Shown: piece after piece, positions 54,293-64,000 of the stretch
Layout: each line of letters begins with the position of its first letter
How positions within the stretch are numbered: the stretch's first letter is position 1
Source: Wuchereria bancrofti
Lineage: Eukaryota; Nematoda; Chromadorea; Rhabditida; Onchocercidae
Length of the DNA: 64,000 bases
Direction of reading: 5' to 3'
Assembly (NCBI GenBank): GCA_005281725.1
Contig: SSBO01000004.1
Span: forward strand, 868,001-932,000
Position numbers and translations under genes: made by a program
Notes under the pieces: generated by a model
Told to the model about the DNA's origin: nothing
The model's input: only the letters and a program-made list of their open reading frames with translations
The model's database searches: none

Positions 54293-56396
54293 ATTGATTA
54301 TCCTGATAATTCAACTCCTCCCAGAGAATTAAATAAGATAAATTTTACCTAAAATATTAAAAATGCGATCAGAACTGACAATTAGGATTATATTATTTTC
54401 CTGGAAAAGTTACAACCAGTATAAAGTAATTTCTGATAGTCAATAATGATTCAAAGGTGATTCAGAAAGTTTATTGCAAAATAATAAGCTAAATTATTAG
54501 AGAGAGACGATTCAGGAAGGATAAAAGATAGAGTTTCAATTTTCATTTCATAATTTAATTCAATCAATTCATGGATCGGAAAAAGGCTGGGAAGAGAAGG
54601 AAAGCTAAAATCAATAAAGAGACGATTAGTCAACTTTTATACTACTGCATTTTCTCTTATACAAGGGATTTCAGCAAGGAAAGCCATTTTTTAGAGCAGA
54701 GGTATAAAAAAGTGCAATTGAAAAGTTGAGGTGAAGATATAATTAACAGAAGAGAAAAAATAAGTAATCTTAAAATTTTTAGATTCTTTAAAAATTTTCA
54801 ACTTGTTAAGGGATCAGTTGACCAAAATCCACGTAAGAAATATGAGCACTACCTGAATCTTTCACAAGCGTTTAAAGTTAGGTCAAATTGCATGATTCAG
54901 TCTTCTCGCTCTTAATGATAAGCAATTTGTGGATTTGACTTGAGGACTAATCTAAGTGACTTGACATTGCATTGTTTTGTAACAATTCAATTATGATACC
55001 TAAGAATAAGAGAATTATAAATTAGTCATTTATTCTCTCATGAAAGACAACTTTCGAAAAATGATCAGCATGAGAATTCAGTTGATTTCAAAAAATATCG
55101 AATTAATGGAATGTGATTCGTTTCTCGATATTATGAAAACAGCATTGGTTCGGTGGATGGCAGAGATGAGAAATGAGGTCAAATGACAATTACTGCAATA
55201 CCGATATTTCGTCGAATTTTAAACACAGTGATTGGTAGCAAAAATTTCTCCCGTTCCAAGATATGATATATGAGAATGATAAAAACCCCAAAGAGAATGA
55301 GAGAGAGAGAGAGAGAGAAAGAGACAATGACAGTAGCACACGGAAATACTGCACATTTTGATTGAGAGGAAGTAGCATGAAAATCGCAAAATACAATGAA
55401 TAAGGAATGACACGTGCTAAGAAGGATGATAATCTGAACTTTAACAACAAGTAAATAACAAAGAGTTAAGAAGTATGATCGAAGCACATCGATAAATTTT
55501 CTACTTTTTTTTTCGAGAATTAATCTGAAATAATAACGGAAGAGTCTATTTTTCATAATCAGTGCTTATAACACTCGGCGATCGTTGATCATTGACTGTA
55601 ACTGAAATTTTCAGTTAAATAGTGAAAAAATGTATGAGGAATAAATGTTACGCGCGGCTAGAAGAATATAACCAATTTTAACCTATTTTCTCGTCACTTC
55701 CTTTTTACTCAAAACTATTTTTTAAATTGAAGCAATGAATAAGAAGATGAAAGTAAATCAGTTTACTTTAGTTAAAACTTCAATTCCAATGAAAACGACG
55801 AATGGAATATTTAGTAAAACAGAACGAATGAATGCTGAAACGAATCAATTATAGGGACAATATGAATGTGAAATTGTTACAGAAATTTAAATGAATAATA
55901 AGTGATGATCATTTCTAATGCGTACATAAACAATGTTGAAAAACCCGACAATAAAATTTTGACCTAATTTTATAATTTCAATCAAAGATTGCGAAAAACT
56001 GAAAAACATGTAATCTATGTGAAATTTTGCTTCTGTTACCCCATTAAGAGTATCTCTGTCTCTCAGAATTTTCATATAAAAATTTGAAAGTGAATCAGAA
56101 ATGCTAAATAATAGTATGGGACCTATAATAAATCTAAATTAGGCAGAAAAAACAACTTAAACTGCCATTATAAAACATTAAAAATTGGAACAAAATTTTA
56201 ATCTTAGAGTTCTAAAAATGTTTTTCATTTCAGGTCATTCCTACATCTTGTAGTTTAGGAGTCAGAAACAGTATCTGCATAGTTCCATCAATTTTCAAAT
56301 TTCATCTCGTGCTTCAATTTAATAAATATGAACAAGAATCACGAAGAATTTCGTTATTCCAAAAAAAAGAAAAACTACCATGCTGTTAGACTTCAT
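54293..56396. other. Intergenic, no supported gene
   Basis: AT-rich. A GA microsatellite lies at 55298-55324 and produces overlapping false open frames on the minus strand (55179-55556). A diverged direct repeat of about 20 bp links the bases around the EBP-like start (about 54283-54300) with its first intron (about 53990-54008). No gene evident. Confidence 0.5.
55298..55324. repeat. (GA)n microsatellite
   Basis: A run of about 13 GA units ending in a short imperfect AAAGAGA tail. Simple repeat without other features. Confidence 0.9.
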
Positions 56397-56512
56397 CTAT
56401 TCGTATTCCAATTCTACCAAATTTTGTCGCAGTTCATCTATCATATTCTGTCCGTAATTGCTTGCGCACTTATTCCGGGTCCAATGATCTTTGCAAAATG
56501 CTTTCTTGCAGC
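56397..56512 (-). CDS. Candidate terminal exon with ShK-like cysteine pattern
   Basis: Behind a strong acceptor (CTTACTACAG) lies an open frame of 37 codons ending in TAG: CKKAFCKDHW, then RNKCASNYGQNM and a Leu/Glu-rich tail. The spacing Cys-x3-Trp-x5-Cys-x2-Asn-x4-Met resembles part of a ShKT domain, a fold common in nematode secreted proteins, but the final cysteines are missing. A 25-nt upstream exon (about 56569-56593) would join in phase. No start or signal peptide was found. The plus strand is also open here, so the call is tentative. Confidence 0.3.
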
Positions 56513-57075
56513 CTGTAGTAAGAAATTAATTTTTATTTTTTGAATTTGACAAAGTTCTGTAATTTAATTTGTTACTATACAGACTTTTGACAATGATTTC
56601 CTATGAAAAAATTCAAGAGAAGTCTTGTTTTTGAAGAAAAGACAAAAAAAACTGAGGTTTAAAAAGATTTAAAAATGGGGTAAATTACAACAGAATTATC
56701 GACCATACTGTGCATGTTATTGTTAAACCTTTTATTTTAACTACTATTTGATGAAAAAAATAAAATTATTTGAGGATATCACATTCAGTAGAGAGGAAAG
56801 TAACTAATTTTTAGACGAAATCTGCATGAATCATTAACTGTTTATCAAAGCTAATGTTGATCAAGACTGAACTAAATGATAAGGGATTTAATTTCCCGAA
56901 AGAATATGATAATTGACTGTAAATGAATCAGTAGCTGTAAAAGTAATAAATGAATAAATTTAACGCTAAGCAGGAGGGCAAATTAATTACAGTTGATTAT
57001 AACGATTATTTCTGATTGTTTTCAGTAATTTTTTAAAAATCATAACGATTATTACTAAAAACAATCAGAAACAAT
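56513..57075. other. Intergenic with strong hairpin
   Basis: 3' flank of the BTB gene. It contains the inverted repeat 57009-57071 described separately. No other feature is supported. Confidence 0.5.
57009..57071. repeat. 21-bp inverted repeat just after the BTB stop codon
   Basis: Arms 57009-57029 and 57051-57071 are reverse complements with a single mismatch, separated by 21 nt. On the BTB sense strand the hairpin begins 4 nt after the TAA stop (57076-57078), so it would lie at the very start of the 3' UTR. Its AT-rich arms include TTTCTGATTG. Confidence 0.8.
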
Positions 57076-59828
57076 TTAACCTTCACAGTATGCAGAATCA
57101 GTGATTTTCTTGCACATCTCGCAAGCCATCCGTCTGTACAGCGTTACCGATCGGTTCATCTTGAATAAATGACCGTTCATCGATTCAATCTCTTTGAGTT
57201 GAGTCATATTTAGATTTGTTGTTACTATTGAACCATGTAACTGTAAAAATAATGAAAATTTTTTATTTCCCGAAAGATTTTTTGAAAAATCAAGTATTTC
57301 TAAATATATTTTTCAACTTTCAAACTGCAATGTTTCGCTAATAAAATCAAGGAGCCTTAAATGATGTGATATTTTGCAATATGCAATAAAAAAAGTGGTT
57401 AATAATGAAACATTGTTGAAATTACTTAGATAATTAAAATATATGCCAAAAAATTAATCGTTTAATGATTAAATTTAAGCTTGCGTTAACTATATCATTT
57501 TATTGAGAATGAGAGAATGATCAACCTGAGATGGTAGTAATCTGCTTAACTTTAAACGCACTAAATCATTTTTAGTTTCAGAAGCGATCCGATTAATAAG
57601 CTTAATCATTACTTCCCTACGCAAATGATATTCATTGCTTACAACCAACAGTGTTACCACTTGATCTGCTTTCAATGCACTGAAAATATTTTTGTTTTTT
57701 CATTTTCATCAAATTACTAACAGAATAGGTGCAATTAACTTTATTGTCACATTTTATTTTAATTATTTTAGCAACTTAATTATTTTAATTGTTTTAACAT
57801 AGTCTTTGTTTCTAATAGCATTTCCTGTAACAATTTACGTTGTTATCAATAGCAACAGAAGATAAATCTTCTCAGTGTAACTATTACACAATAGCGAAAT
57901 AAATGAAACTTCAAAAAATGATATCAAAATTTGAAAGTAAAATCTTTAGTATCGTATGTTATTTTTGATCGAATGCAACCTAATGAACGAGCGATATAGA
58001 TTAGTTTACTATTTCCCTATTTAAATTGGAATTTCTTATTCATTTGTGCTTAGTTTTTCTGGAGAATTAACTGTGGTAGTCTTAAAAAAGTTCGAAAAAT
58101 GCAATTACCTCTCATCTTCAAAAAGTGATAAACTGAAACAAACAAACTACGAGATAAAAAAGAAAGTAATTTGCAGATGGCCAGCTAATGACGATTTATT
58201 ACTGTTTTTCTTTAATTTGATAAATAACAGATTGACTAGAAATTTTATTCAAAAAAAGTATTAATTTAATTCAAGTTTTGATTTGATGTTAATGAATGAC
58301 AAACTACAGTATTTTAGTTCCAGTTCATTTAGCTTTTTCATTTTATCACTTAAAAAAAATTTCATTGGCGACTTTCTTTTTAGTATTAAAATATCACTTT
58401 TTTAAACATCGGTTACACTTATTTTTGGTATTTCTAATTCTTCCTAAATTTTTTACTTCGATTATTACAAATATTTTCTTTGTCCAATAATTCGCTAGAA
58501 TTAATGTTAATATTACAATATACTGCTCAGTAAACTGATAAGTCGAAGTCCAACTTTTACTTTTGTTTTCTTCCATTCCCAATGATTAGACAGTTATCAG
58601 GTAGGTATTTATATGTAATATTAATTTTAGTTGTTCAGTAGATGTTACTATCAGAAATACGCTGTGTCTATTACTAAATAAAGTTTAATCACTGAAACTT
58701 ACTCCAAATTGCATCTATTGGAAATGAATTCTTCACAAGCTTCGATCAGTGAGTTTACTTGATACTTTCTCGATAGGCGAAGGACCGTCGCAAAATTGTT
58801 TTCTGAAATATCATACGGTCCAAAAATTGCCTTAAATGTAAGCTTCATGTATTATTATTGTGTTGCCAACTTTTCTTTGATTTTTAATGTCACTCATCAA
58901 TTTTTGTTTTTTTTTAGTGAAAAGATCAAATGCCCTGGAGATGACCCATGTGTTGGTGACATGTTAGTGACACATTGCAAAACCAAAGATCAGATTGCTG
59001 GAACTAGTACTGTCGTTGCTGCTATCACTGCTAGAGTGCTTGTAGTGCGCGGAAATAGAATAGATATGTATCTGCACATTTTGATTTTCTTGAAGAATGT
59101 TAGCGCATGCTAGAGAAGAATTTCTTCAGAGAAGAATTACAAGTCAATGGTAAACGTTCGTTAAAGATATTAGTACAGAAGTTGTATTGAACGAAAGAGC
59201 TTTCTAAGCACAATTAAAAATATAAATTCAAATAAAGAGGAAAAAAACCGATTTAACTTTGCAAAGATATTCTTATTAGATGCTGATTGAAAATTCCGCT
59301 TCAGAAGAGGTAGTTTGAACCTTATTCTTTCATTTTAAGATTTTACTGTTTCATCTTAGTTCCATTTTAGTAAAATTTCCTTTGAGATTTTTCAATCAAT
59401 AATTTGTTCATAAACATTTCAAAATGAATTGTGTAGATTCTGTCTCTATAAGAGACGTTACACTTCGTATATTTTCCATCTTCCAATTCTCCTAAGAGAA
59501 TTAATCAAACTCTGGCAGAAAATAGCTGATAAAACTAACCATCTATAAGATCAGCATCGCTGCAACAATTTAAAAATGTGGCGATATCTCCACTGCTTTC
59601 GTCAACGATTTCCCGTAAAGGTTGATCATCGCTATCAGTTGTACTAGATGAGTTACTTGCCGGACAGACTATAATTCCGGCAAATATAGGGGAAAGTTTG
59701 GCAATAATTGTCGATTCGATAATAAACAAACGATCTTTGACAAGTAACCGAAAGGGTCTTTCGATATTAGAAGTGGAGGTTTGCGCTTGCTGTGAAGAAT
59801 TCATTGTCACCCCTACTAGTGAGATCAT
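57076..59828 (-). CDS. BTB/POZ-domain protein (nematode type)
   Basis: BTB domains mediate dimerisation and often serve as CUL3 adaptors. Four exons: 59540-59828, 58703-58802, 57526-57679 and 57076-57240, in phase, 235 aa. After a Ser/Thr-rich start, RPFRLLVKDRLFIIESTIIA followed by KLSPIFAGII is the BTB helix-strand core. An acidic insert follows. NNFATVLRLSRKYQVNSLIE and then ACEEFISNRCN complete the BTB and 3-box-like region. The third exon is helical (VVTLLVVSNEYHLRREVMIK) and the last ends RRMACEMCKKITDSAYCEG, with a CxxC pair. No MATH, Kelch or zinc-finger domain. Start at 59828; a second Met nine codons in (MNSSQQ) is equally possible. The first intron acceptor was chosen to fit phase. 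Confidence 0.8.
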
Positions 59829-62800
59829 AACTGAAATAACGTAAGTTATTTAGTAGAGTGATGGTATGCACGAGAAAACCGAAAGATTTACTAAAAAGGC
59901 GAAAACATCAAGTCGGCTAAGTTTTACTCCGAATCGTCATGTTATTTCAGATTTTGCATCTCAATTTACCCAACTTGGTGTTTTTATTCAACTTTACCCA
60001 ACTAGTAACCTAGGTGATTTTCATTTTTATGGCAATCATTTCACCTTCAACTAATATCAGTCCATCTACGGGAAACTTTTCTTTCCGATTCTAACAAACA
60101 TTCCTGATAGGAAGTATGATATGACATAAATACAAGAGCATCATTAATTATAAATTTGTATAATTCGAATTAATAATAATTATGACTAGTGCTTGTTCGG
60201 AATCAACTACTGAAATAATTTGGAATTGATGAGATGTATCTAAGTAGTTTTAAGATAAAAGTTTGAACAGTAAAGAAAAATATCTCAATATGAGAAGTTA
60301 GAAAGAAGCAAAAATGATTTCAAATTATCACATACATTGATTGTTTCCAGTAATTATCACCTTTAAAACAATGTTTCATTTATGACTACTGGGAGAGAGA
60401 GAGAAAAATGTTGAAAGTAACTTTGAAAAGGTAGCAATAACACAATGTTGTAGTTAAAATCACTTTAGAGGTAAACAAGATAAGGCATCAGAGTACTGTT
60501 GCTCATCACTTATAACGATAAAAATTCTTGTTGAGAAGGAAGATCATTGCAAACATACCAATGAAAATCCTTCAAGCAGAGCTAACAACAACAAATTGTA
60601 ATTCTGGCCCTTTAGCTTCAGTTTGGCTACAAGCAAGTTGAAAAAGAATTAAGAGTAGTAAACAAGAGAAATTTCTTTTTTTTGAAAAACATTTTTTGTG
60701 TATCAGTTTGCTTCAGAATGCATAAATTCATTTCAATTTGTTTATCTGACTTTCTTTCTCTTCCTCTTCAATAAATGTATCTTAAGCTTTATCTTGCTTA
60801 TTTCTCGAAAATTTTGTTGAAGAACATCTTAAAGCTAGTTGACCAGGAAAAAAGTGTAAATGAATAATTGAAATCCAAATTGCATGAATCAGTTTCAGCG
60901 GAAATTTCTGAATGTGTACAGACATAAATACATTGATTTCTGAACGAGTGAACTTGAAAAGAAAAACAACTAGCAAAGAAAGTTCAATTTCGTTCTTCAC
61001 TTAAAATTATATTTCTGTTTAGTGACAACTTTGATTGATTTTGATAATTTTCTAACTTTTGAAAATACTTCTTCAAAAACTTTCTTATTGATCTTTTTCA
61101 ATCTTTTAAATAATTTTATTTTTACAGGCAAATAAAGCTTTTGCAGAATGAATGGTTTAAATAAAGCTTTGTAAATCTCATTAAATGTGACAATCGATTG
61201 GTTTGAAAAAACTTACATGCAACAGCAGCTAAATACACATTATCAATTAAATCTATGGAAGTTGCTAAGAAACAGACAAATGCAAAGCATCGTTATGATC
61301 TTTGCGCTCACGAATGAATAGTTTTAGAAACATTCGATAATAACAATCATTTATCAACGTTAGAATTGTGTAAGAAAGTTACTTCATATTAATGTTTAGT
61401 TGAAACAAATCTAATTTTATTTTCCGCTATTTAATAAAAGCATTTCCGTCCTAATATTTCAGGTTTCAAGTCTTCTTGATTACAAAAGTACATTTTTTTC
61501 TATAGCAGAAAATAATTAATTCGTATTAGACAATGAAGATCATAAATTTTAAATCATTAAATAAGTTCAATTACACTTGAGACAAGCAGCATAACTATAA
61601 ATAGTTGATTTAGTTTACCCACTGATCATATTCGTCATCCATGAAAAAACTATTGTTTGCTGGACAGATACAATTCAAATCGAAGAGTGATTGGGAAAAG
61701 CTTGACCTTTTGGGATCATCCTTTTTTCTTTTTTTAAGCAGAACTAGAAGTTCTCAAATTACTAAGATATGAGTAAAGAACTTTTTAGTAACAATAACAA
61801 GAGAAGTGACAAATTTTGATGAAGGGAATGAAAAGAGATATCATATAATAATATCAAAAAATGAATCCAATAAAAAATTATTTCAAATAACTTCGGAAAT
61901 GGGGAAGATATTTTAAAAATTTTTTTTCAATACAATGTGATTAAAGAATGGAACCCCCTAGGGCAAGCTTCATTCATGCATTTCCAATATGTAAAGTATG
62001 TTTAGTGTTTTCCACATTCAAGCTATTGCTATTCCCAAAGGCAAAATTCCATCAGTTAGTGATTAAAATTTTAATGAAACTACTGAAATACTGACATACT
62101 TGAAATCTCACACATAATCATTCACTTAATATTTGCATAATGTAAGCTATTGCTAGAAGTACTTTTAGCAGAGCAAATCGTGTTGTAATGCAATTGTTGC
62201 ACTTGAAATCATGCGGCAGTATCCAACTAAAGTCTCTTTTCAATCAATCTAAGCAAGGAGTAAGATAAAAGCACCAAAGAAGAGCTGTTTCTTCTCTCTA
62301 GCATCTTATCTTAGTATTCCCGTTTAGAAATTGCTAATATTATTGGAAATTTGTTGAACAGAGCTGCTGTATTCATCAAAAAAAAAAGAAATTGGTTACC
62401 CTGGAGAACAATATTGCATCAAAAATATAAGAGCCTAAAGACAAGGCGCTTTTGCTTTACGGCTAGGCTTTTGCCAACAGTGCTTGAAAGTTTGTATTTA
62501 ATTTTCTTTAATTAATTTTAGCCATCTAGTAATTAAATTTACTCCGCTTTTTGAGCTTTTATGCAGTTTTCAGGAAATTAATTACTCACCCAGTCATACA
62601 TTTATGGCGAAAAGGCAATAATAGAATGTTAAAATGTTTGAAATTTCATTTTTCTCCAAATAAATGGACTTGTCATATTCTATATTAACTACTCAGAATT
62701 TTTCTTTTTTTCTACTAATGGTTCTCGTTAATTATTTTACTCATATAAATGGATGATGACAGATTCTGAAACAATGATACTATCATGAGTGATATGATGA

Positions 62801-63073
62801 CTGGGGATAAAGAAGAATTCTACCTGGAATATACTTCTTTATTATTAGTTAATAATCTTTGCAAATGTAACATTGTAAATTGGACGGAGAAGCAAATAAA
62901 AGCGAATTTCTAGTATAATTCCAAATTCAAAAGAAGTTTCAACGAGTGATAGAAACAATTGTTATGATTATAAAGAAGTGAAGTAAACTAAAGCTAACTC
63001 TTGACAAATAAATCAACACTTTGATGCTTTCCTCATCGAGAAATAATCACAGATTCCACCATAATCCTTGCAG
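59829..63073. other. Intergenic, no supported gene
   Basis: About 3.2 kb of AT-rich sequence. A 62-codon open frame at 59866-60054 (+) begins divergently from the BTB gene but has no recognisable motif and no convincing splice partner. No RNA gene or strong repeat was seen. Confidence 0.5.
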
Positions 63074-63480
63074 TTACTCTTCGAATGATTGAAAACTCTG
63101 CAGACTATGTTCTTCAACAGCAGAAAGGTATTATTATTTCCGTTAGGACAGCTTCTGGTAAGTATTGACGCATCTTTTAACTATCGCATTATTTAATCAA
63201 AGCAATAGTTGAAAATTGGACATTTTCAATTTGGAAAATTTAATAAATTTTTTTTTAACAGACAGACGAGTTAAATTCAAAATTAAATATTTTTATTAAG
63301 TTAAAATTTTTCATCTTAGCATGTATAAACTCTCGCTAATTTCAAATATCGCAATGAAATACCACTGAAGACTTTTTTAATATTCCAATAATTTTGCTTA
63401 CTTATAACTATAATTGCTAATATTACTTTCTAAGTAAATTTGTACAAATTGAATCTTGTAGAAAATGGAAGGGAATCAAG
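63074..63480 (+). CDS. Possible first exons of a gene running off the right edge
   Basis: An exon 63074-63157 (acceptor CTTGCAG, donor GTAAGT) encodes RMIENSADYVLQQQKGIII and then SVRTAS. A 19-nt microexon at 63462-63480 (acceptor TTGTAG, donor GTAAGT) joins in phase (ENGRES). Both splice sites of both exons are good. The protein is not recognised, and the rest would lie beyond the window. Confidence 0.3.
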
Positions 63481-64000
63481 GTAAGTAAATAAAATATTAA
63501 TTTTAGAAATAAAAAAAATTCAAATTTTCCTTGAATTATTAATTGCTAAACGGAACCAATCTTGAGTGGAAAAAGTTTCTTGATGACCATGGTATAGAAC
63601 GAAGTTATTAAATTTTTAAATCGTTTCAATAAATCTCCAGTAATTATCTTCTATCTCTAAACTGCGTTTTTCAAACGATCTTTTATTGACATTTTCTGAA
63701 CACTACCATCATTCTTTCGAGCACAGCTAAGTGCATCATAATTTTTGACATTTTCCATTATTGCTGAGATAGTTTAGCAGAGATTAGACAAAATTTTATT
63801 CCATTTAAGGCACTCTTTCTAAGGAAGCGAAATCTAGTAAATTTACTGGAAGTAAAGACTTCCAGTAAATTTCAGGTTGTTTCGAAGACTAAAATATGAA
63901 TATAAAATTTACGCTATTTCAAATTTACGCTTGAGATTGTTTTTCCATATATCAAATCCTATTCATCTTCAAGCCAGAAAAATAACTAACGGTTCGTTTT
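63481..64000. other. Right edge, non-coding
   Basis: No exon continuing the preceding model was identified. The segment carries the perfect hairpin at 63839-63872 and otherwise AT-rich sequence. Confidence 0.45.
63839..63872. repeat. Perfect 15-bp hairpin with 4-nt loop
   Basis: AAATTTACTGGAAGT (63839-63853), loop AAAG, then the exact reverse complement ACTTCCAGTAAATTT (63858-63872). A hairpin this tight is unusual in ordinary AT-rich intergenic DNA. Confidence 0.9.

Noticed and set aside
55179..55556. Overlapping long minus-strand open frames
   Set aside because: They are produced by a GA microsatellite that stays open in every frame; amino-acid content is low complexity.
59866..60054. 62-codon open frame divergent from the BTB gene
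   Set aside because: Plausible composition but no motif, no splice partner and no homologue recognised.

Overview
This window looks like chromosomal DNA of a parasitic nematode, most likely a filarial (clade III) worm. It is strongly AT-rich. Genes are broken into many short exons by introns with C. elegans-style signals (GTAAG donors, TTTCAG acceptors), and several start codons sit just after an acceptor-like site, as expected for spliced-leader trans-splicing. I saw no bacterial operon, phage, Wolbachia insert, rRNA, tRNA, CRISPR or intact transposon. Exon models were joined by hand from splice signals and phase, so single boundaries may be wrong by a few codons.

Layout, left to right: 1-2.0 kb holds nothing convincing. 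A DDHD-domain phospholipase A1 (ipla-1/DDHD1 family, + strand, 13 exons, 744 aa) fills 2.0-6.7 kb. A cysteine-containing, probably secreted protein of unknown family lies on the - strand at 9.2-9.9 kb. A multi-Tudor protein (+, at least 22 exons, about 990 aa) runs from 10.4 to 18.4 kb. A Bsx/bsh-class homeobox gene (-) lies at 20.9-22.6 kb, with a large non-coding 5' flank up to 26.9 kb.

Next come four conserved housekeeping genes, all on the - strand and transcribed right to left: the golgin GM130/GOLGA2 (38.4-46.6 kb), the CUL2 ubiquitin-ligase receptor LRR1 (33.4-36.5 kb), a UPF0415/C7orf25 homologue (29.5-32.4 kb) and WDR83/MORG1 (26.9-29.3 kb). The last two are only 267 bp apart and may be co-transcribed. 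To the right are a small three-exon + strand gene (47.2-48.5 kb, weak), a four-exon EXPERA/EBP-like membrane protein (-, 50.2-54.3 kb), a ShK-like cysteine exon (-, 56.4 kb), a BTB-domain protein (-, 57.1-59.8 kb) and the possible first exons of a + strand gene leaving the window (63.1-63.5 kb).

The genes do not form one pathway. Themes are membrane lipid and Golgi biology (phospholipase, GM130, EBP-like), replisome unloading (LRR1), RNA regulation (Tudor) and neuronal or developmental transcription (Bsx). The most unusual non-coding signals are three strong inverted repeats (6343-6392, 57009-57071, 63839-63872), a diverged repeat pair in and beside the phospholipase gene, and a foldable element at 19198-19252. 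I did not find a clearly new multi-gene system.
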